From: Candidatus Symbiopectobacterium sp. NZEC151
GTDB lineage: Bacteria; Pseudomonadota; Gammaproteobacteria; Enterobacterales; Enterobacteriaceae
DNA: 64,000 nucleotides
NCBI RefSeq assembly: GCF_025962655.1
Contig: NZ_JAGFPE010000007.1
Span: 62,001-126,000, forward strand
Direction: 5' to 3'
Position numbers and translations under genes: made by a program. Positions 26,666 to 35,285 of this stretch are shown in pieces; position 1 is the stretch's first letter, and the number at the start of each line of letters is the position of its first letter. Below the pieces are notes generated by a model. It saw nothing but the letters and a program-made list of their open reading frames with translations, was not told the origin of the DNA and did no database searches.

Positions 26666-27054
26666 TGTGGGTCAGCGCTCAGGACGTTATCGCCTTCCAT
26701 AACCGCATATTGCAACGGCTTCCCGGCGTTGCTGGCATGTCCGATCCCGGCAGGGCTGAAGCACTCATCTATCGGGTGCAAAACAGAACGCATTATGAAG
26801 GCGTTACCGATGTTTTTGAGCTCGCCGCCACCTACTGGGTCGCTATCGCTCGTGGGCACATTTTTAATGATGGTAATAAGCGCACTGCGTTTTTTGTCAC
26901 CATGACCTTCCTCTACCGCAACGGCATCAGGATTCGGGATACCGACAATACGCTGGAAAACTTAACGGTAGAGGCCGCCACTGGCGAGAAGGCCGTAGAT
27001 CAATTAGCACAGCATTTGCGGGACTTAGTGGAGAATGTTATCCCAGCTCGTTAA
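26662..27054 (+). CDS. doc: Doc-family toxin (Fic fold)
   Basis: 130 residues. The Fic-type active loop reads HIFNDGNKRTA (66-76), with Lys where AMPylating Fic proteins have Gly. That change is typical of Doc, which phosphorylates elongation factor Tu and stops translation. H66 and the GNKR loop are intact, so the toxin looks functional. It is coupled to the Phd-type antitoxin by a 4-base overlap. Confidence 0.9.
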   Translation: MMWVSAQDVIAFHNRILQRLPGVAGMSDPGRAEALIYRVQNRTHYEGVTDVFELAATYWVAIARGHIFNDGNKRTAFFVTMTFLYRNGIRIRDTDNTLENLTVEAATGEKAVDQLAQHLRDLVENVIPAR

Positions 27055-27098
27055 GAATCTTCATTTGTAATGGCAAGCTGACAGCCCTGGACAGGCAA

Positions 27099-29729
27099 CT
27101 ACCTAACCACTTGCAACGTCACATGCAGCAGATATTCCACCTCAAAATCTCCCGGGCCGCTTCTCGCAGAGAAATGGACATCACCGACGTAGCGCCCTGG
27201 CGGCAAGGTAGCATTATCGTCTGCCGAGAACACCAGCTCGGCATCCATACCGTTCCCGGCCTTGGCGCAACCAATGGCATCATTTAGCGGCCTGAGCTTA
27301 CAGCCAGAGTGCCGATACCCTCTAAATTTCACCGTATAGCGATTTTCATCCGCTTGATTGGTCAGTGTCGCCACTAAGGCCTGATCGCTGCGTGATGACC
27401 AGACCAATTGCTGCGGACCAAGGGTCGGTGCTTTTGCGACAAACCCTAAGGATGAATAGCCTTTGACCGGTACCGAGCGATACCTGACACCTTCGCTGGC
27501 GATATCCCATGAATCTTCAATAAATCCCATCGTTTTGACGCTGGCATCACTCACGCTGGAGTGGTTAATGGCGGCGGTAACCGACACCTTACCTTTATCG
27601 ACACTTTTTAAGCTGACGCTGGCGATTCCCTGGGCAGATGTGGGTGTCTTGCTCGCTGACAAGTGACCAAATGAATGACGCCACTGCACCATGGCATTGG
27701 GAACAGCGTTGCCGTGCGCATCGGTAATCAAGGCGGTAAACTGAACATAATCAATGCCATCACCAGTCAGTAAGGATTTATCCGCAGACAGAGACTCTAC
27801 CTTGGCAGTCGCCATATCGGCGTTAAGCGCAAACGTTGCCGATAGTGATGCCATCGCCACACCATCAAGCTGTGGTGTGACTGAATACACGCCCGCTTTT
27901 TTCCCCCTTACCGTTGCAACATAACGACCAGTCGCTCCGCTTTCATGGATTGCACTGAGCGTCACTTCACTGGCAGCGGGTTCCTCCCCCTGCTGGTTTC
28001 GCAGCCGGAATGAAAGATGGCCTGCCATGCTGCTTAGGGGCCTATCGTTACTGTCTTTTATCGTCAGGACAATGTTGATGCTGGCCGCATTGTTTGCCAC
28101 GGCTGAAGCAGGCATAACCGAAAACGTGCTGCGGGCGGTATCCGAGGCCGTACGCATCATGGCCATTGCGGGTGCATGAACGCGTACCCAGGATTTGCCC
28201 TGATTAGAACGATGACCCTGCGTATCTACGGCAACGGCGCAAACGCGGTAGCAGTTTTGGGGTTGACCGCCGTCCTTATAGTTAGGTAACACCACCGCAT
28301 AATTTTGGTATCCACGCGGCAAGATTTTTCCTCCCGCAGCGATCAACGCCGGTGCAGACCACTCCAGGCGAGCGAGCTTATGGGTAGCGCTCACTTCTAC
28401 ATTAAGCGGCTTCTGCTCTCCGGAATACCCATCTATAGCCCGGATCATACTCAAAAAGAGACGCTGCACCTTGCGATACTCAAGCACCAGATGATTTTTG
28501 CGCGTAACAAGATCGTAACGCTGTCCCTGCAAACGGCGAGTCGAACCAACCGCTTCAGGATCAAGCTGCCGCTCCCAAGGCTGACTAAGCTGATAGTGAA
28601 ATTGCAGGCTAAAGCGTGTATCACCGCTTCCTGCTTTCCCACTGCGCCGCTCTGCGCTCAACGTCATCAGTGGGAAGGGGGTATAGTTTACACCTGCACC
28701 AATGGCATGAGGATTATGCTGGCGATCGTCCTTACCAAACAGTACCACCTGCTCGCCATAAAACTGCTCATACAATAGTTTCACACCAAGTTGGGGCCAA
28801 TCAGGTAAATAGGCTTCCGTGCGAATATCCCACCCATTCGCTGGACGCTCTCGCTCATTGTCATAGGGCGCTTTCCAGTTGCTAAGGCGTAGATAACTAT
28901 TCACTCCCAGTTTCAGGAAATCACGCCAATATTCTATGCCAATCCCCGCACGCACATGATGATGAGAAAAATCGTAGTCGAGAAAACCGTTGCCCCCCAC
29001 CACAACATCCTGAGTGACGTGACGCATACCTACACCCAGATTTGCCTGCACGCGTTTATCGATATGATGAATACTGCCCTGCGTGAAAAGAAGATTGTCC
29101 TGCCTGTCCCGTAAAGGAAGCAGTAAATCAACCTGAGATTTTTTAAGCAAAGAGGCATTATTTGCATCGAGTTGTACACGAGCAGTACCAAAACGACTCA
29201 GCCAATGCTGAAACCCACTGCCTGCCTGATCAATAGCAAAGCGATGCAGCTCGGCAATAGCGGTATCGCGCCTTGGATCGTCAGCAAGAAAGGGGCCGAC
29301 CCGAAGGGCTAATTGAGCAATCTTATGCGAACGTTCATTATCTGGAATTAGCAGGGAAGGCTCAGCACGTTGAAAATTTGTGCTGCTCGATACCAAAGGC
29401 ATCACTGGGACAATCAGTTCCTCACCGGGTTGAAGATCATCGAATTTATGTAAGAAAGTCCGTGATTCATTTAATTTTCGCAGTATATCCATGCTGACAT
29501 GCAGGCTTTTTGCTACGGACTGCGGTGATTCACCCATTTTCAACGAATATAGCGTAGTAGGTAGCGAAGCAAGGTGCTCGGAATCAGTGAGAATTTGATG
29601 AGTAGATAGTACAGATGAAGAGAAGAGTGAGCCGCTCAGAGCCAGCATGCACAAGAAAAAATACTGTGAGAAAATGGGATTTACTCGCGAAATCCGCAAT
29701 AAATAAGAAAAGAAATCACGCATAAACAT
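27099..29729 (-). CDS. Inverse autotransporter adhesin (intimin/invasin type)
   Basis: 876 residues from ATG 29729 (AGGTGA upstream; the frame is open to 29804). Order: long signal peptide (to about 45), LysM domain (about 59-107, LYSLKMGESPQSVAKSL), linker, inverse-autotransporter beta-barrel (about 170-430, with GFLDYDFSHHHVRAGIGIEYW and ANGWDIRTEAYLPDWPQLGVKL), then two or three Ig-like passenger domains, one with the Big_1 pattern DGIDYVQFTALITDAHGNAVPNA split across loops. A C-terminal module of about 130 residues has one Cys pair and ends YLLHVTLQVVR. The LysM domain should hold it to peptidoglycan while the passenger faces outside. Regulatory genes lie just upstream. Ligand unknown. 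Confidence 0.88.
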   Translation of the reverse strand: MFMRDFFSYLLRISRVNPIFSQYFFLCMLALSGSLFSSSVLSTHQILTDSEHLASLPTTLYSLKMGESPQSVAKSLHVSMDILRKLNESRTFLHKFDDLQPGEELIVPVMPLVSSSTNFQRAEPSLLIPDNERSHKIAQLALRVGPFLADDPRRDTAIAELHRFAIDQAGSGFQHWLSRFGTARVQLDANNASLLKKSQVDLLLPLRDRQDNLLFTQGSIHHIDKRVQANLGVGMRHVTQDVVVGGNGFLDYDFSHHHVRAGIGIEYWRDFLKLGVNSYLRLSNWKAPYDNERERPANGWDIRTEAYLPDWPQLGVKLLYEQFYGEQVVLFGKDDRQHNPHAIGAGVNYTPFPLMTLSAERRSGKAGSGDTRFSLQFHYQLSQPWERQLDPEAVGSTRRLQGQRYDLVTRKNHLVLEYRKVQRLFLSMIRAIDGYSGEQKPLNVEVSATHKLARLEWSAPALIAAGGKILPRGYQNYAVVLPNYKDGGQPQNCYRVCAVAVDTQGHRSNQGKSWVRVHAPAMAMMRTASDTARSTFSVMPASAVANNAASINIVLTIKDSNDRPLSSMAGHLSFRLRNQQGEEPAASEVTLSAIHESGATGRYVATVRGKKAGVYSVTPQLDGVAMASLSATFALNADMATAKVESLSADKSLLTGDGIDYVQFTALITDAHGNAVPNAMVQWRHSFGHLSASKTPTSAQGIASVSLKSVDKGKVSVTAAINHSSVSDASVKTMGFIEDSWDIASEGVRYRSVPVKGYSSLGFVAKAPTLGPQQLVWSSRSDQALVATLTNQADENRYTVKFRGYRHSGCKLRPLNDAIGCAKAGNGMDAELVFSADDNATLPPGRYVGDVHFSARSGPGDFEVEYLLHVTLQVVR

Positions 29730-30041
29730 GTACTTCACCTGTAATTCTGAACATAACGAATACAGGAAACGACGGACGCATAAAAAGAGACACAGCATCT
29801 TCACATCAGGAAACTATTGTTACCATCGTGTTTTACGCCCGTAATCCTTTAATGATTACGCACACCAAGAATAGAACAAATTCAGCGACTATTCTTTCAA
29901 AAAATGACCCAAAACACCGATGGGATAAAAGCAAAAAATGAAAAGATAAAAAACATCAAGGCATTGATTAAAAACAGATTATTTAATATATCTAACCACG
30001 TGAGATAGCGGTTATAGACAAAAATAGGTTTAGCCTTTTAT
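29730..30041. other. AT-rich gap upstream of the adhesin
   Basis: 312 bp without a convincing gene between the adhesin and the IprA-like regulator. It contains long A/T runs and should hold the adhesin promoter. A short TAATCCTTTAATGATTA inverted repeat is seen near 29851. No clear -35/-10 pair stands out. Confidence 0.4.
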
Positions 30042-30674
30042 TCAAAACTTTTCTGGCAAATCGGAAACAGAGATAAGCTTCCCCTCTTTGGTTTCAATAT
30101 ACCCCCCTTTTTTCAACTCGGACAAAATTCTCATGACATGACTACGGGACAAACCTGTGAGCTTGATAATAATTGAGGCTATGCCAAATTGCATTCTAAA
30201 ACCCAGTGGTTTATCAATATAATGCAATAATATACTTCTTATCACCTGATAACTATCAGACTTCCCGGATATCAAGTCTCTGCGATATAATTCATTCAGG
30301 TTAGCGATCATAACGTAGATAAGACATTCTTCCAGGTGGTTCTCTTTTATTATTTTCAGTAGCGTATCAACATCGCCGTGATAAATAACCGTTTCAGGGC
30401 CACCGGTAAAATAAACGGGAAAATAGGCATCATATAAATAATTAACACCAAAGAAAACAGGGGCGTGTAGATGACCAAGAAGAATATCTTCATTTTTTCT
30501 ATACACAGAGAGAAATCCAGATGACACATAGAAAAACGACATTAAATCCTGCTTACCCTTGGCATTTTTTACCCTCACCATATGAGGCAACAAGTATTTT
30601 TTCAATATATTAGTCTTGCTGCTTAATTTTTCTTCAAACAATGGGCAGCGTTTGTCTTCATAATTATATAACAT
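30042..30674 (-). CDS. IprA/YaiV-like winged-helix regulator (Crp-like fold)
   Basis: 210 residues. The C-terminal winged helix (about 160-205) has LTGLSRSHVMRILSELKKGG and ends GKLISVSDLPEKF, close to the end of E. coli YaiV (IprA). The N-terminal half looks like a degenerate cyclic-nucleotide-binding domain. Family members affect peroxide resistance in Salmonella. Here it sits between an adhesin and two response-regulator-like genes, all leftward, so control of surface structures is a reasonable inference. AT-rich coding sequence. Confidence 0.75.
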   Translation of the reverse strand: MLYNYEDKRCPLFEEKLSSKTNILKKYLLPHMVRVKNAKGKQDLMSFFYVSSGFLSVYRKNEDILLGHLHAPVFFGVNYLYDAYFPVYFTGGPETVIYHGDVDTLLKIIKENHLEECLIYVMIANLNELYRRDLISGKSDSYQVIRSILLHYIDKPLGFRMQFGIASIIIKLTGLSRSHVMRILSELKKGGYIETKEGKLISVSDLPEKF

Positions 30675-30744
30675 TCTTGATTCTTACCTTATCAGAAAAA
30701 CCGGTCTTCAATTTGAAGAATTGAACAACATAAAAATGGCAACA

Positions 30745-31122
30745 TCATATTTTATTGGCATAGATACCAATATTGAGCAACTCCAATATTTTTACAAAAA
30801 TGGCGGTGTCAATGTTTTTTTCAATTACCAAATGTGGACATAGCCTATTGATGTAAAAATTACTTTTATTTTTACTTTCAATTAAGAAAACAATCTTCGT
30901 ATTTTCTGAAACAGAACGAACTGAAGCTAAAAAATCCTCCGAAATAATCCAAACTCTCTGTGAAGGATCAATGATGAGGATATCGATACTCTGCCGCTTA
31001 AGAAGATCGATAACATCTCGTTGTGTTGCAGCAATATAAATAGGTTCAAAGGTATCAAGCAGCGTCTTGGCACCAAGAACAAAGAAAGAATCCAAATCAT
31101 AGAAAACAATATTACTCGGCAT
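30745..31122 (-). CDS. Stand-alone receiver-like protein
   Basis: 125 residues with a CheY/receiver fold pattern and no output domain. Acidic residues D9/D11 (FYDLDSFF), candidate phospho-acceptor D52 (ILIIDPS) and K102 (VIEKN) stand in receiver positions; the Thr/Ser switch position is not obvious. The DSFF motif after beta-1 is shared with the next gene upstream (GQDSFF), so the two may be paralogues and this one may have lost its helix-turn-helix. 13 bp after the LuxR-type gene. Function unknown. Confidence 0.6.
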   Translation of the reverse strand: MPSNIVFYDLDSFFVLGAKTLLDTFEPIYIAATQRDVIDLLKRQSIDILIIDPSQRVWIISEDFLASVRSVSENTKIVFLIESKNKSNFYINRLCPHLVIEKNIDTAIFVKILELLNIGIYANKI

Positions 31123-31135
31123 AGTGAAACTCTGA

Positions 31136-31705
31136 TTAAGGTATAATACAGTCTCGAAGTTTTCTCACACCCAATTTTGCGAAGAATCGGCGTTTATATG
31201 TCATGATTGTTTTTTCTTTAATTTTCAATTGCTTTGATATATCTCTTACGCTTACACCGCCAGTCATCATAGACAATATGGTATTTTCTCTTGGGCTAAG
31301 GACTTTCTTCACATTCAACTTTTTGTCAGGTACGACTTTCGAATCAATGAGCCGATAGCCCGCACAAAACAGATCGATAATGGTTTCATAGAGATGCAAA
31401 GGGCTTTTCCTATCGACAACAGAAAGGTCTTTACTAATACTAAGATCTACACACCCTTCGGTGAAAAGCAGGACTCTCACACCCAACGAATAACATTTGA
31501 TTTTGAAGAGTTCTCTTTTCCTTTCACAATCCAATATATCATCCGTCACGATGACAAGAGATGGAGCATCACTAACAAGCTGGGTGAAAAATTGGCGATA
31601 ATTTTTTACATGTACGCATTGAATGTTTTTTTTCAGCAGTATTTCAGATACTGTATTACAGAAAAAAGAATCTTGACCAAAGAGTAAAACGTTATTGATT
31701 ACCAT
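31136..31705 (-). CDS. LuxR-type response regulator
   Basis: 189 residues from ATG 31705, chosen over 31726 because GGAGG stands before it. N-terminal receiver-like domain (about 1-110, with IVTDDIL) and C-terminal LuxR helix-turn-helix (about 133-180: LSPRENTILSMMTGGVSVRD then KEKTIMTYKRR). The layout resembles fimbrial and curli regulators of the FimZ/CsgD group. It heads a leftward group of three regulators followed by the adhesin. Confidence 0.8.
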   Translation of the reverse strand: MVINNVLLFGQDSFFCNTVSEILLKKNIQCVHVKNYRQFFTQLVSDAPSLVIVTDDILDCERKRELFKIKCYSLGVRVLLFTEGCVDLSISKDLSVVDRKSPLHLYETIIDLFCAGYRLIDSKVVPDKKLNVKKVLSPRENTILSMMTGGVSVRDISKQLKIKEKTIMTYKRRFFAKLGVRKLRDCIIP

Positions 31706-32959
31706 AAATCCTCCGCTACGTATCAATCGCGAGAATTAACTTTCTCGGTAGCCGCACAGGCGTAACGTTGATCATTCTAAAGTTGCCTAATCGAAAAAAG
31801 GTCAACCAAGCCGATATCATAAAAAGATGCGAATGAACACGCGCAGCTTCAGTTCGCATCCAGCCATAGCGGAAAGGATTCGAATATTCTTCTTCTCTGC
31901 ACAAGAACACCAATCTACGGAGTGACCTAAAACAAGTGTAGCTCAAGTATCAAGATAGTGAAGCCGGACACTTTCACTAAGGGTTATTATAAACATGATC
32001 CTATAGTGCACCGCGTTTACGTGACCTATCTCCCTTAAACGAACATTGAATTACATATAATTATGATGCTTATCACTCTGTTATAAACTAATTTACAGCA
32101 CGAGCTTTCGCAAAAACGCCATCATTCTTCCTAACCTCTCGGAGCTCCAGCCTGAGCCCTTACAGGAAAGCTTTCACCTTGCAACCTGCAACACAACGGC
32201 GTTTCGAAATGAGAGCAACGTTAATGCGACCCTTCCCTGACACTCAAGAAGCAAACAAGATCGTTGGCAGCATGCCAAATACCACCAAAGTATTACCCCC
32301 ATACCACAGTAGAATGAAATATGAGTTCAGATAATTCTTGATTTTAATGCCTGCTCATATCAGTCCAGACATTCGAAGTTTTCGCTTATAGCCTGATAAA
32401 TACCAGCCAATGCCAAAGAATACAGATCTTCTACATTCAATAAAATCAAAACCAAATGGATTTTACCCGTCTGATTCTACTGGGTCACTGTCTCATTTAA
32501 GACACAAAAACAAATAAGATATCTCATACTTGACGATAAAAACGATCATTGAAAACACAAAAATCGACCACGCACGCACTTAACGCCCAGACTGACAATT
32601 ACAACGATTATTAAACAGTAAATAAATAAACTATTAATGGCAGCTAAACCCATGACTATTTCCTTAAAAATATTTGCAATAAATTGAGCGAAAAATGACA
32701 AAAAATGACGAAAAAAAGTTTATATTAACGACCATAAAAAATACAAACAGAGGGATAACCCATTTATTACACTTTAACAAAATGATACACATCAAACAGT
32801 TAGAATCAAAGAGATAGGATGTCTCTCTTTGCCAACATGTCATTATTAACAAACATGATAACGAGATTCATTTCTCGCATCAGCCATAAAAAATATAAAC
32901 CCGTCACAGAACGCTATTAGTCGGCAATACAGAAAAAACTTTACCGCCAGGGCAATGAG
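31706..32959. other. Gene-free AT-rich region between regulators and IbrA-like gene
   Basis: 1.25 kb with no supported gene on either strand. Two short frames (31716-31946 and 32664-32852, leftward) lack homology-like features. Base composition is clearly more AT-rich than the core flanks. It is the shared 5' region of two divergent transcripts, so it probably holds promoters and H-NS-type silencing sequence. I see no tRNA, long repeat or transposase remnant. Confidence 0.5.
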
Positions 32960-34123
32960 ATGAAAGAGACACATTCCATATCCAACGTTTTTGATGCGGC
33001 GTTATTACGCCTTGATATCGTTTTCAGTGATTATGAAAAAGTGTGTATCTCCTTATCTGGAGGAAAAAGTTCAACCGTATTATTACACCTCGCCGCTACT
33101 GTTGCTAAAGCTCACGGTAAAAAACTCACCGTGTTGTTTATTGATCAGGAAGCACAACATACGCAAACTATTTCTCATATACAACGTTTGAAACAGCTAT
33201 ACCGCGAGGTAATTGAAAATTTTTATTGGATTGCGTTGCCGCTCACAACAGAAAATAACCAATCCGATCATTCACACACCTGGATATCTTGGGAAGACAA
33301 CGTTGAATGGTGGAGAATTCCTCCAGCAGGCACCATTACGGATCAGCATATCTTTCCGTTTTACCATTATGCGATGACAGAGGGCAATTTTACCTCTGCG
33401 TTTCTGAATTGGCTCTCCTCAGGGAAAACGCTCGCCTTCGTCATGGGAACGTTGTCCAGTGACGCCGCCAATAACGATAGTCAACTGATACAAAAAAGCT
33501 ATGATGTAGAACGCAATGAACTTCGTACTAAATCAGAGACAAGCAGCCAGATTCATACGCTATATCCTCTTTTTGATTGGCAATCGCAAGACGTATGGTT
33601 ATTTAACAGCCTATCAAAAGCGCCTTACAACCCCTTGTATGACCTGATGTATCGCTCAGGCGCACCGCGCAGCGGTATGAAAATACAAGAACCTTTCGAA
33701 CAACAAACCACAGAAATTTCTCAGTGTAAGACAATTCCCGCGCAACAGGCCGCGTTTAATCGCACGGGCCCGTGTGATAATGCCCGCAAACCCAGCGAGG
33801 GGACATGGCAAAACCATGCCACATTTCTCTTGAACTCAATGCCGCAGAAAATGGCAGATCAATTCCGCGCCAACATAGATCAGTACCTCAGTTGGCATCG
33901 TTCGCGCGGTTTTCTGACGTGTATACCGGATGAAGAGGCGTGTGCTACCGAGGAACACGATATCGTGTCATGGGAAAAGATATGCACCATGATTCTGAGT
34001 AATGATTATCGCAGCCTGGCCCTGACAGCTTCACCCTCGCCTTCAGAGGACGCGACGCTTTGCTGTAGCAGAAAAAAATCTCGCAGAAGGCGCAGTAACA
34101 GTAATGAAGCCATCTTTCTGTGA
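32960..34123 (+). CDS. IbrA/YbdN-like PP-loop (PAPS reductase-like) protein with altered P-loop
   Basis: 387 residues, similar throughout to E. coli YbdN and IbrA (adenine-nucleotide alpha-hydrolase fold with DUF3440-type extension): LTVLFIDQEAQ, ENFYWIALPLTT, PLFDWQSQDVW and APYNPLYDLMYRSG are conserved. The PP-loop reads S33-G-G-K-S37-S, where family members have SGGKDS; the acidic residue is gone. The usual RADES segment is also replaced (MGTLSSDAANND). The C-terminus is basic (RKKSRRRRS). IbrA acts with IbrB to activate adhesin genes in E. coli; no IbrB/YbdM-like gene is adjacent. Probably a regulator rather than an enzyme, by inference. Confidence 0.78.
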   Translation: MKETHSISNVFDAALLRLDIVFSDYEKVCISLSGGKSSTVLLHLAATVAKAHGKKLTVLFIDQEAQHTQTISHIQRLKQLYREVIENFYWIALPLTTENNQSDHSHTWISWEDNVEWWRIPPAGTITDQHIFPFYHYAMTEGNFTSAFLNWLSSGKTLAFVMGTLSSDAANNDSQLIQKSYDVERNELRTKSETSSQIHTLYPLFDWQSQDVWLFNSLSKAPYNPLYDLMYRSGAPRSGMKIQEPFEQQTTEISQCKTIPAQQAAFNRTGPCDNARKPSEGTWQNHATFLLNSMPQKMADQFRANIDQYLSWHRSRGFLTCIPDEEACATEEHDIVSWEKICTMILSNDYRSLALTASPSPSEDATLCCSRKKSRRRRSNSNEAIFL

Positions 34124-34168
34124 TATTCGCGCTCATCTTTAAGGAACCCAATCGCTGCCGGGGATGCG

Positions 34169-34510
34169 CTACTGGTGATAGAAGTGCGCCCAGACTTTGA
34201 TCAATACAAACGCAGAGGCGCTCCAACAGGCTACTGCGGATAGCAATGCCAGCGGCAGCTTCATGGATGCGGTAAAATAGTAGAGCGATATCAGGTAAAT
34301 CAGATAGGGAATGACTGACCAGATGCCAAACAGGATGGTGGCTCGTAGCGCTTCAGTACCGCGCTCTGTTCCCACAATGTAATGGGCAATTAAGGCAAAG
34401 GTCGGAAACAGCGGGATCAGCCCCGCAATATAGTAGTGTCTGGTCTTAGCCAAAATACCAATCAGCACAACAATGACAGCGCCAAGAATGGCTTTGATTA
34501 ACAGAGACAT
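34169..34510 (-). CDS. glpM: GlpM family membrane protein
   Basis: 113 residues from ATG 34510, almost all in four predicted membrane segments. The block LAKTRHYYIAGLIPLFPTFALIAHYIVG is the GlpM family signature (shown here as overlapping pieces LAKTRHYYIAG and PLFPTFALIAHY). Named after a Pseudomonas gene affecting alginate and glycerol metabolism; biochemical role unknown. Single gene, leftward, tail-to-tail with the IbrA-like gene. Confidence 0.8.
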   Translation of the reverse strand: MSLLIKAILGAVIVVLIGILAKTRHYYIAGLIPLFPTFALIAHYIVGTERGTEALRATILFGIWSVIPYLIYLISLYYFTASMKLPLALLSAVACWSASAFVLIKVWAHFYHQ

Positions 34511-34658
34511 TGCAGATTTACCGTGCGGTGACAAGACAATCAGGTGTAACAGAAAAGGAAGGAAAAATACAGGAGCAACCGCTGTGTCGCCAAGGCCGAT
34601 ACGGCATGGTGATAACCACCCCAGCCTACACGCCGAGGTGGAATAATCGTCGGTGTAT

Positions 34659-35198
34659 TTAGACGCTCTTCAGTCGTAGCGTAGTCATGCAGGTTTGGCT
34701 GTCATCATAAGTGGCAAAAGGTGCCTGAGCGACACGTCCCTGATAGGTTACCTCAATGGTTCCTTCGGTATTGCGCGGCAACCAGACACCCACAAAACCA
34801 TTCTGGTAGCTCGTCACGTTCTTATGCACAATGACAGCGCCCTGCTTGTCAGTAATTTTGACGTTGAATGCCGTGTTGGCCAGTTCCCCCTGGCAGCCCG
34901 ACAAGCTGTGATTAAAGCAGGGGTGCGTTTGCTGGACATAGGGCGCAAACGACAAATAAAACTTGTCGCCCAGCGGATAAACATACTTCTGCTCCCCTTG
35001 GGTCAGCATCAATTGGGTCGCATTGATCGATGCAGAATAGGGCAGCGGTCGCACTTGTGCTGATTGGTCAATGGTGTTGACCATCTGTTCAACCGTTTTG
35101 CCCGCTAGCCCCTGCTGTGCCAAAAATGATGTAGCATCGGCCTGCACGGCACCGCTCAAGGACAACGTCAGCAATATCGCCATGGTACGCGTATTCAT
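34659..35198 (-). CDS. cueP: CueP-like periplasmic copper-binding protein
   Basis: 179 residues with a Sec signal peptide (MNTRTMAILLTLSLSGAVQA). The mature part has HPCFNHSLSGCQGE and a third Cys in SQTCMTT, the three conserved CueP cysteines; FLAQQGLAGKTVEQMV and SYQNGFVGVWLPRN are also typical. In Salmonella CueP binds copper in the periplasm and supplies it to SodCII. No clear CueR box was seen in the short upstream gap. Leftward, single gene. Confidence 0.9.
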   Translation of the reverse strand: MNTRTMAILLTLSLSGAVQADATSFLAQQGLAGKTVEQMVNTIDQSAQVRPLPYSASINATQLMLTQGEQKYVYPLGDKFYLSFAPYVQQTHPCFNHSLSGCQGELANTAFNVKITDKQGAVIVHKNVTSYQNGFVGVWLPRNTEGTIEVTYQGRVAQAPFATYDDSQTCMTTLRLKSV

Positions 35199-35285
35199 CG
35201 TAAGACTCCGTCAGTTGACATTATTAATACCGATGCTAAACCATACCCCTGCTTAAAGACCAGACTATCTGTACGCTTATGTGCG

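Noticed and set aside
31716-31946. Leftward 76-codon frame upstream of the LuxR-type gene
   Set aside because: No ribosome-binding site or recognisable domain; it overlaps the 5' end of the LuxR-type gene. Kept only as a possible relic in the findings.
32664-32852. Leftward 62-codon frame
   Set aside because: Mostly AT-rich hydrophobic codons in a gene-free stretch; no start signal or homology.
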